Position numbers and translations under genes: made by a program. The notes beneath the pieces are model-generated. The model was not told where the DNA came from. It was given only the letters and a program-made list of their open reading frames with translations, and ran no database searches. A stretch of DNA of 64,000 nucleotides from Prillingera fragicola (taxonomy: Eukaryota; Basidiomycota; Tremellomycetes; Trichosporonales; Trichosporonaceae): contig BEDY01000003.1 of assembly GCA_002335605.1 (NCBI GenBank), forward strand, positions 1,798,001 to 1,862,000, given 5' to 3'. This document shows, piece after piece, positions 55,955 to 64,000 of this stretch; position 1 is the first letter of the stretch; each line of letters begins with the position of its first letter.

Positions 55955-57072
55955 TTAACAGCATCCGCCCTTCTTTGCCTGGGCACCCTCGCCGAGGTCG
56001 ACACGGGCAGCGTCGCCGGCAGCAGCGTTGGCTGCCGAGCGCCTGCCCTGGGCAGCACCCGCCGCGGGCTTGGGGGCGATGGAGTCGAGGGGGATTGTCT
56101 TGGCAATCTCAGTGAAGACGTCCTGGACGTTGGTTCCTGTCTTGGCCGAAGCCTCGAAGAAGAGCAGGCCGCACTCGGTAGCGTATGCCTGGGCCTCGGC
56201 GGTGGGCACCTGCCTGGGACCGTCGGCAGCGGCGGCGGCCGCGGGCGGAGGTGGGGTTGCGTCGTCGTCGTCCTCTGCCGGGGTCTCGGTCTCGTTGGCT
56301 GCGTCTGCCGGGGCGGCAGGGGACTCGCCGTCGGCACCCTGCACGAGGTCCAGCTTGTTGCCGACGAGCGCAATCACAATGTTGGGGTTGGCCTGCCTCT
56401 GCAGCTCCTTGACCCAAGCCTTGGCCTTCTCAAGCGACGCAGCCTTGGTGACGTCGTACACAACGACGGCGGCGGCGGCGTTACGATAGTACATGGGTGC
56501 GAGCGAGTGGAAACGCTCCTGTCCAGCAGTGTCCCTGGGCAGGTCAGCAACTTGCTTGGAATGTGGAGGACATGGCAGACTCACCAAATCTCAAACTTGA
56601 CAACACGGTTCTCAAGGCGGCACTCTGTCAGAATGTCAGCTGCTGGCTCTTTGTCGTCAAGTGGCGACACTCACTCTGTGTAAGGAATGCAGCGCCGATA
56701 GTGGGAGAAGTGTTCTCGTTGAAGTCGTTCTGGACAAAGCGCAGCACCAACGACGACTTGCCGACAGCAGCCTCGCCTGTGGAGGGAACGTCATGAGGTC
56801 ACGGAGCGAGCGTTGTGAAGGATTGGTGAGTCGGAGCGACGTGCAACATGCCAGTGAAGTGCAGGAACAACAGCCCGCGCAGTTCCACGAGAAGAGTTGA
56901 TAATGACGAGAGCGCAAGGTAGTCGACAAGTGATGGCGATTCGAATGGAGCAAGGAGAAGACACGCGTCAGCACATGGAGACGTGTCACACCGCCTCTTT
57001 CTCAAAGAAGAACTCACCGAGAAGGACGAGCTTGACCTGGACGGCCTTGACAGAGGGGTCCTCAGAGGCCAT
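55955..57072 (-). CDS. Rab5/Ypt5 family endosomal GTPase with a long insert
   Basis: Small GTPase controlling early endosome fusion. Exon 1 from 57072 gives [19 protein letters not shown]; an intron of about 240 nt interrupts the P-loop, which continues [20 protein letters not shown]. Switch I is [13 protein letters not shown], switch [22 protein letters not shown], then [20 protein letters not shown]; this is Rab5-type. NKLDLV (G4) is followed by an insert of about 45 Ala/Pro/Glu/Asp residues ([20 protein letters not shown] and more) before [20 protein letters not shown] and [10 protein letters not shown] (G5). The hypervariable tail ends AQAKKGGCC, a di-cysteine prenylation motif, at 55955. 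About 260 aa against about 215 for ordinary Rab5. It converges on the ATRIP-like gene. Confidence 0.9.
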
Positions 57073-57762
57073 GGTGAAGGAGAGTGGGGGCTGGGTGGTA
57101 GAGAAACGAAGTGAGTTACTCTCTAGTGCACAGGACTAGAGACAAGAGGCCAAGATGCGATCGCCAGGGGAGGTATCGCACGGGGGCAAATACGAGGGTG
57201 CGTGGGCGGCGAGTGGTGGCGGGGTGAAGAGTGGGTGGCCGGTACTGGTGTGTTAGGAATGGAGCGGCCAAGAGGTGTCGGGGTGGGTGTATGGGCGCAA
57301 TAGAAACAGGACTGTGGGCTGCGGGGATGAAGAATAGAGTCTGAAGATGTAGAGAGAGAAGGAGGATCCGACTGCAATGTATGAACAGGGAGCAAGGGTG
57401 GACGAGCCGAGACCCAGCAGTGACGACGGCGGCGGGCGACGCCACCAGTTTTCTTAAATGGGTAACATAAATAAATGACAGGGCTGGCAGGGGAGGGCGG
57501 CCGAAACGTCGTTGCCACCCACGCAGAGTGTAAAATGGCCGCCTAGCACACACCACCTAATGCTCACGCAAACCAAATAATCCACTGCGACAGATGGCAA
57601 TGTTAGTTCTGCAAACAACGGCAACAGTAGTGACTGAGAATGGCTCATTTTTGTGCATTTTGGTTAAGATTACGCTCCCAATCGAGTCCGAGTGCTCTCA
57701 ATTCGATCCAGAGGCAAGCTCGTGCCATGCGTGCGCGAGCAGAGCTCGTTGCCGAGGAGCGC
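57073..57762. other. Intergenic, Rab5 promoter / 3' end of the STM1-like gene
   Basis: About 690 bp between two minus-strand genes. The part next to the Rab5 start is CT-rich on the minus strand, as expected for a leader. No gene, RNA or repeat is recognised. Confidence 0.5.
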
Positions 57763-59113
57763 TTAAGCGCCAAGGGCGGGGAAGGCCTTCTCGTCGTTGG
57801 CGTCGACGGCGGCCTGACGGGCAGGGCGAGCACCACCACGGGCACCGCCGCGGGGGGCCTGGCCACGGGCAGCACCGCGGGGGGCACCACGGCCACGAGC
57901 GGGGCGCTCACCACGCTCGGCACGGTCAGTGCGAGGGGGGCGGCCGGCGGGGCTGGCGAACTGGCCGTCAACCTCAATGTAGACCTTCTCCTTCTTGGAG
58001 GAGCTCTTCTCCTTGGGGGCCTTCTCCTTGGTCTTGCCGGCGAAGAACTCGTCCTCGTCCTCACGCTTGAAGACCTTGCCCTCAACATCGTCGGCAGAGA
58101 CGGTACGGGCCTCCTTCTTGGCGAGCTCACCGCCAAGGGCGGCCTTCTCGGCGAAGTACTGGTCAAGAGTCTTGGAGTTGTCCTCCTCCTCAACCTCCTC
58201 GACGGCCTCAACGGCCTCGGCGGCGGGGGTGGCGGCACCGGCCTCAACGGCGTCGGTCTCGCCCTGGTTCTCGGCTGTGCATTGTCAGTTCACACATCTT
58301 TCAAACGGGCCGATAATGCAGGCACAGATCAACGATAGGGGCGTTGTATCCTTGCCTCCACCACGGTAAAACTCACCACTCAGCTCGGCCTTGCCCTCGT
58401 CGTTGGCCCAGGTCTCGGGCTTCTCGGGCTTCTTCTCGCCAGCAGCGGCGGCGGCACCGCCGCGGGCACCAGTCCGTCCCTGACCCTTGGGGCCACGGGC
58501 ACCGGCGGCGCCGGGGGCGCGCGAACGGGGGCCGGTGTGCGAGCGGTCCTCACGGGGGCCCTTGGTGTGGGCGTCACGGCCCTGGTGCTGCTTCTTGGGA
58601 GGAGCTGTAGGTGGTTAGAATCGGCTGACGTAGGTATGTGAGGGACGTGTGGCCAAGAGATGAGAGAGAACTCGGGTAAAGTATCGACGCCAATAGAGGC
58701 AGTGTATAAGCCTGGGCAGACGAAAGAATTCCGACTCTTCCTCGGCGACACGTCCATTCCTCAATGGTACTCACCAACACGCTCTCCCTCGAAGCCCTCG
58801 GCACCACCCTCGGTGGGGCGCTCCTCGCGGTAGACGTTGCGGGGGCCGCCACGGGCGGGGTAACGGGCACCACGGCCGCCCTTGGCGGCAGCGCCGGGAA
58901 CGACCTTAGGCTGCTGCGAAGCAGGGGCAGTGGTGGCGGCGGCAGCCTTGGGGGCAGCGGCGGGGGCCTTGGGGGCCTCGTCGCCGTCTGAGATGTCAGT
59001 CCTGCTCTTTCTTGCTGTGCCAGACCGCGACCTAACAGATCGAGGCCATAAGTTTCGGCATTCGAATACGCACCGCCGAGAAGCTCGAAGGGGTTCTTGG
59101 AGACCACAGACAT
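57763..59113 (-). CDS. Stm1/SERBP1-like ribosome-associated RNA-binding protein
   Basis: Hyaluronan/mRNA-binding family protein that clamps idle 80S ribosomes. The first exon encodes MSVVSKNPFELLG, the conserved N-terminal motif, and splices to DGDEAPKAPAAAPKAAAAT. Then GGRGARYPARGGPRNVYREE, FEGERVG, and (after a 168-nt intron) KKQHQGRDAHTKGPREDRSH, the family's basic segment. Next is GEKKPEKPETWANDEGKAEL, then an acidic EAVEAVEEVEEEDNSKTLDQ with YFAEKAA, and a C-terminal RGG box (RGRGAPRGAARGQAPRGGAR) ending NDEKAFPALGA at 57763. About 330 aa, three introns. The frame has a TTG, not an ATG, three codons upstream, so 59113 is the start. Confidence 0.9.
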
Positions 59114-59823
59114 GGTGGTCAACTCCTTTGTGTGGAGCTGTGTAGAGCAAGAGCAAAGAGAGAGAGGGGGTGAACAGTGAGGCGAAGGGGGTGCAGTTGA
59201 TCAAGAGAAATTGCGGATTGGTAGATCAAAGTCGAGTCACAATACAAGAAAGCATGCCTGTCAGCAAAGCGCAAAAAAAGTCGCAGCTCGCAGTCCAGGC
59301 AGCGACAGGGTGTCCTCTGCGCTGGGACCGTGTCGAGTACTAACCGTGTGCTGTACGCGCTGGGGCGTTTAGAAGTGTTGTAAAGAGTGGGTCTGTACTA
59401 GACGACGAGGGAGAGGAAAGAGTGTTGGGCCTTGGTAGGGGCGACTTGGAGGGGAGCAGCGGCCGGCGAGCTGCACCCCCTGGCCCCCCGACGAGCGACA
59501 CCACCGCAGAGGCACCCATACAGTGGGCCTACGGGGGCGAACGGAATCAAATTTCAGTGTGCGCCACTTTTTGGTGCATGACTCTTTACGCCATAACCCC
59601 GGCAAGGGCTTTGTGGCACCCACCTAATGATGGTGGCACGCCATTGCTTCAGGTGCTTCGTCAGGTATTAGAGTTTCATGGACGAGACGAGACAGGGAGC
59701 TGCAGCGCGATGTGTTCAGAGGCAGTGGTGCTTTGCATGACAATATGGAAAATGTATCTAGTAGTATGTGTGTGGTCGTCGCCTCCAACACCATAACATA
59801 CTGGGTATCAAGATGATGCAGGT
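59114..59823. other. Intergenic, STM1-like promoter / CPA2 3' end
   Basis: About 710 bp between two minus-strand genes with no gene that I can support. The first 150 bp upstream of 59113 are CT-rich on the minus strand and form the likely leader. Confidence 0.5.
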
Positions 59824-62800
59824 TTAGCAGTCAGGACCGACAAAGTCGTGCCACGACTAGGATTATTGTCAGCAACTATTTCGCGCGCAACTCGCAGAGC
59901 TTGTACTCACGCCAACCTCCGAGGGCTTGTAGCCCTCGTTGTAAGGGATGGGGTTGTTCTTCTTGAACTTCTTCTCAAGAGTCTCGGTGAACAGAACAGC
60001 CAGCTTGGGGTTGTTGATGAGCTAAGTGGGAGCGTCAGTGTGTGCACGGATAGTCACAAGCCTCAGTGCGACTCACGGGAATACCAAAGTCGACGGCAGC
60101 ACGACGCGATGCGTAGTCCTCGTCAAGGGTAGTGGCGGCACGCGAGCGGGCCATGTTGATGACAGTCTGGATCTCGTGCTCCTCGAGAATCTCACGGAGC
60201 TTCTTCTTGTCCTTGACGGGAACAAGAATCTTCTTGATGCCGAGGTAGGGCTGCTGGTTGATGTGCTGCTCAACCTTGGGGTCGTAGGTGTAGAGCGAGA
60301 AGCCGAGCTGCATGAGGTTCTTGGCGACCTCAACCATCTCGGGGCGCGAGACGTCACCGCCCAGGAGGATACCGGAGCCCTCGCTGGGGAGCTTGAAGCC
60401 GTTGACCGAAAGGAGAGCGGCCCAGTAGGCATCGTGAATGTCCTTGCCAAACGAGGCAACCTCACCAGTCGAGGCCATCTCGACACCAAGGAAGGGGTCT
60501 GCGCCGGGAAGACGCGTCCACGAGAACTGAGGCACCTTGATGGCGACGTAGTCACGCTTCTGAGCCATCAGGTCGATGGGCTCGGGAACGTTGTGGTCCA
60601 TGATGGCAGCGGAAGCAGTGTCAATGAAGTTGTGACCAAGAACCTTGGACACGAAGGGGAACGAACGCGAGGCACGGAGGTTGCACTCAATGACCTTGAG
60701 CTCAGCGTCCTTGCCATCAACAGGAGGCTTCCTGATGACCTGCATGTTGTAAGGGCCCGAAATGTCCCATGCCTTGCCGACCTTCTCAGCAATGACCTTG
60801 AGGCGGGCAAGGTCGTGCTCGGAAAGCGAGAAGGGAGGAAGGACAAGGGTAGCGTCACCAGAGTGGACACCGGCGTTCTCAACGTGCTCGGAAACAGCGT
60901 GGACAAGGAGCTTGCCCTTGTGGGCGACAGCGTCAATGTCAATCTCCTGGGCGTTGTCGATGAACTGCGAGATAACAACGGGGTGGTCGGGCGAGACGTT
61001 GGTCGCGGCCGAGAGGTTGTGCTGGAGCGACGACTCGTCCCAAACAACGTTCATGGCGGCGCCGGAAAGGACGTACGAGGGACGGATGAGGACGGGGTAA
61101 CCAATACGGTTGCAGAACTCCTTGGCCGACTCGAGCGAGGTGGCCTCAGTCCAAGCGGGCTGGTCAACGCCGATCGAGTCGAGAATCGACGAGAACTTGT
61201 GACGGTCCTCGGCGTTGTCAATCTGGTCGGGGTCGGTACCAAGAACGTCGACACCGGCGTTCTTAAGACGGAGGGCAATGTTCTGGGGAAGCTGGCCACC
61301 AACGGAAACGACAACACCCTGGGCAGCCTCGAGCTCGTAAATGTCCATGACACGCTCAAAGCCAAGCTCCTCGAAGTAGAGGCGGTCAGCCTCGTCGAAG
61401 TCGGTCGAGACAGTCTCGGGGTTGTAGTTGATCATGATGGTCTTCTTGCCCATTGAGCGGATGGCACGCGAGCAGGTGACGGCACACCAGTCGAACTCGA
61501 CCGACGAACCAATACGGTAAACACCCGAGCCAAGAACCATGGTTCCGTGCTCGTCAAACTCGACGTCGTGGGTCGACGCGTTGTAGGTGGTGTAGAGGTA
61601 GTTGGTGTAGGCGGGGAACTCGGCAGCGAGGGTGTCGATACGCTTGACGAAGGGGGTAACACCGTGCGACTTACGGAGGGCACGAACCTCGGCCTCAGTC
61701 TTGTTGGTGAGCTGCGAGATGTGGAGGTCGGAGAAACCAGTCTTCTTGGCAGTGAGGATGAGCTCCTTGTCAATCTTCTCGAAGGGAGTGCTCTGGATCT
61801 GCTTGTAGACGGTGACAATGTTCTCGAGCTTGTAGAGGAACCACTTGTCGATCTTGGTGAGCTCGTGGAGGTAGTCGATGGTGTAGTCAAGGTTGAGCAT
61901 GGCGTGGGCAATGGCAAAGAGACGACGGTCGTTGTTCTCAGTGAGGGCAACGGTCATGTCCTCGGGCTTCCAGTAGGCCTCGAAACCGCAGAAGTTGGGG
62001 TCAACCTGGCGGATGGCCTTCTGGAGCGACTCCTCAAAGGTACGGCCGATGGCCATGACCTCACCAACAGACTTCATAGCCGAGCCGACGTTGCGCTCAA
62101 CGTGCTGGAACTTGGCAAGATCCCACTTGGGGATCTTGGTGACAATGTAGTCGAGCGAGGGCTCGAAGCATGCGGTGGTGCTCTTGGTGACGGCGTTGGG
62201 GAGCTCGGGGAGGGTGTGGCCAAGGGCAATCTTGGCGGCAGTGTAGGCAAGGGGGTAGCCGGTGGCCTTCGAGGCAAGAGCCGACGAACGCGAGAGACGA
62301 GCGTTCATCTCAATAACACGGTAGTCGCGGCTGTTGGGGTCGAGAGCGTACTGGACGTTGCACTCGCCGACGACACCGACGTGGCGGACAATCTTAATGG
62401 CGGCCGAACGGAGCATGTGGTACTCGTCGTCGGAGAGAGTCTGCGAGGGGGCAACAACGATCGAGTCACCAGTGTGTGTGCCGAGAGGGTCAAAGTTCTC
62501 CATGTTGCAGCAGATGATGGTGTTCTTGATAATGTCAGCCATGTGTGAAGAGAAAGTGTCACTTGTTACTCACGTCGGCAGCGTCACGGACAACCTCGTA
62601 CTCGACCTCCTTCCAGCCCTTGAGAGACTTCTCAATCAGAACCTGGGGCGAGAGCGAGAGCGAACGGGCAGCCAGGTTACGGAGCTCCTCCTCGTCGTGG
62701 GCGAAACCCGAACCGAGACCACCGAGCGAGAAGGCGGAACGGAGAATGATGGGGTAGCCGATGGTGGCAGCGGCGTCAAGAGCGTCCTGGATGGTCGACA

Positions 62801-63565
62801 CGGCAGTCGACTGGGCAGCAGGAATGTCAATCTCGTTGAGAGCCTGGACGAAAAGGTCACGGTCCTCCGAGACCTCGAGAGTGCGGATGGGGGTACCAAG
62901 AACCTGGACACCGAGGCGCTCAAGGACACCCATCTTGTCAAGCTGGATACCAACGTTGAGGGCCGACTGACCACCAAAGGTGAGGAGGATACCATCGGGG
63001 CGCTCCTTCTCGAGAACGTACGCGACGTAGTCGGCAGTGACGGGGAGGAAGTAGATCTCGCTGGCGAGGTGGTGCGAGGTCTGGATGGTAGCGATGTTGG
63101 GGTTAATCAGGATGGTCTCAATGTTGCTCTCGCGAAGAGCCTTGATGGCCTGGGAACCTATCGGGGTCAGCACTACTCACTCAAAACGTCACTATCGGGT
63201 GTGACGTTCTGCACCGGACAAATTTGTCCCGACGAGGGCGCAAACGATGGTTCCATCGCTTGACACGCACCAGAGTAGTCAAACTCGCCAGCCTGACCAA
63301 TGCTGAGACCACCAGAGCCGACGACGAGAACCTTCTTGACGTCGGGCTTCTCAAGCTTGGGAAGAACCTGCGCAGATATCCGGCGGGCAAGCTCGGAAGG
63401 CGAGTTGAGGGTAGGCGAGTCGTCGACCTGGCCGTACGAGCCGACCGCGGGCGCGGCAACAGCGTAGCCCCTGCGACCAGTGATACCGAACGATGCCCTC
63501 GCGGCCGGGCGGACAGCAGAGCGCGAGACAGCTGCGCGTGATGCGAGCGAGATTGAACGGAGCAT
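59824..63565 (-). CDS. CPA2: Carbamoyl-phosphate synthetase, arginine-specific, large chain (mitochondrial)
   Basis: Makes carbamoyl phosphate for arginine from bicarbonate, ATP and ammonia supplied by the small (Cpa1) subunit. About 1,160 aa. The start at 63565 gives [20 protein letters not shown] with [15 protein letters not shown], a clear mitochondrial presequence. The first ATP-grasp half begins [20 protein letters not shown] and has [71 protein letters not shown] and [20 protein letters not shown]. The second half starts [20 protein letters not shown] and repeats the pattern ([40 protein letters not shown]). The C-terminal allosteric domain ([13 protein letters not shown]) ends in a short last exon, [10 protein letters not shown]. 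About four introns. It is a single-chain synthetase without a glutaminase or transcarbamylase fusion, so it is the arginine enzyme rather than Ura2. Confidence 0.95.
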
Positions 63566-64000
63566 GGCTGTGGTGTTGGGCCGGAGGTAGGTTGGTTTTC
63601 GACAAGGGCTGCAGAAACCGGACAACAAGAGAGTGCCAGGCCTGCTTGCGCAAGGATGAAGGATACCCGCGAGGGAGTTTTAAAATGGGACCGCTAGGCG
63701 GAAAGGCGAGGACGCTGTGAGATGGTTTTGGTGATAGATACCTAACTCGTTCAAGTCGAAGAAAAAAGCGACTCGGCCGTCGATAACATCACGTGACTAT
63801 AATTTTGGTGAGTTAGATGGTTAGTAACTTTCGGCCGGGCCCCACTGGGGTTATGCCGTAGGGTGCCGAGAGTAGACGTGCATGGTACTTGGCAGCTGTG
63901 TACATTCTATGCATGCTTTGGCAGCAGATGTAGGTTCGTGTATCCGTAACAGACGTCTGCGTGGCGACAAAGTTGTGTATCAGTTGGCGGCTGGCGGTTG
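63566..64000. promoter_or_regulatory. CPA2 promoter to the right edge
   Basis: About 435 bp. It holds a perfect CACGTG at 63790-63795 inside TCACGTGA-like context, and GCGACTCGG near 63770, a partial match to Gcn4-type TGACTC sites. No coding sequence of a neighbouring gene is recognised before base 64000. Confidence 0.4.

Noticed and set aside
60026..61456. 476-codon antisense ORF, and others, inside CPA2
   Set aside because: Same codon-bias shadow as in LeuRS; the sense strand carries an intact carbamoyl-phosphate synthetase.

Overview
This window is a stretch of a fungal nuclear chromosome. It is probably from a tremellomycete yeast (Basidiomycota), plausibly Trichosporonales; the phylum call is firmer than the order call. 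The reasons are a GC-rich sequence with compact genes on both strands, very many short introns (mostly 36-60 nt, GTRNGT donors, CTGAC or CTAAC branch sites a few bases before the acceptor), and readable protein families that are all eukaryotic housekeeping proteins in the standard genetic code. I see no plasmid, prophage, CRISPR or transposon.

Left third (1-24 kb): LYS2 (cut by the window edge) is divergent from a magnesium-dependent phosphatase. Then come GPI10 (GPI anchor), an allantoate-permease-type transporter, DPB4 (Pol epsilon/CHRAC histone fold), YOS1 (ER-Golgi), a SIS1-type Hsp40, LST8 (TOR), a peroxisomal alpha-methylacyl-CoA racemase, an FMP52-like reductase, the U5 snRNP WD40 protein, a double-PHD MYST acetyltransferase and an unknown four-helix membrane protein.

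Middle (24-46 kb): an acyl-CoA oxidase is followed by a gene-poor stretch of about 5 kb. That stretch holds an intron-containing tRNA-Cys(GCA), one orphan gene and a few weak ORFs. Then come DAP1 (haem-binding sterol regulator), a ULS1/Rrp-type SNF2 translocase, cardiolipin synthase, a J-protein with tiny 5' exons, cytosolic leucyl-tRNA synthetase with a possible non-AUG mitochondrial leader, glycerol-3-phosphatase, and a second transporter paralogous to the first.

Right part (46-64 kb): a 1.6-kb gap, then ULA1 (NEDD8 E1 subunit), an Apd1-like Fe-S protein, an ATRIP/Rad26-like checkpoint protein, a Rab5 GTPase with a long low-complexity insert, an STM1/SERBP1 ribosome-binding protein, and CPA2 (arginine-specific carbamoyl-phosphate synthetase, large chain) with a mitochondrial presequence.

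The genes are not an operon or an obvious biosynthetic cluster. Functional links are loose: two peroxisomal lipid enzymes (racemase, acyl-CoA oxidase), two amino-acid synthesis genes (LYS2, CPA2) and two nitrogen-type permeases. I did not find a convincing new system. The best leads are the leucyl-tRNA synthetase leader, the micro-exons, the reduced RING in the SNF2 protein, the Rab5 insert and the diverged ATRIP. Spliced structures were read by eye, so exon edges not given explicitly are approximate.
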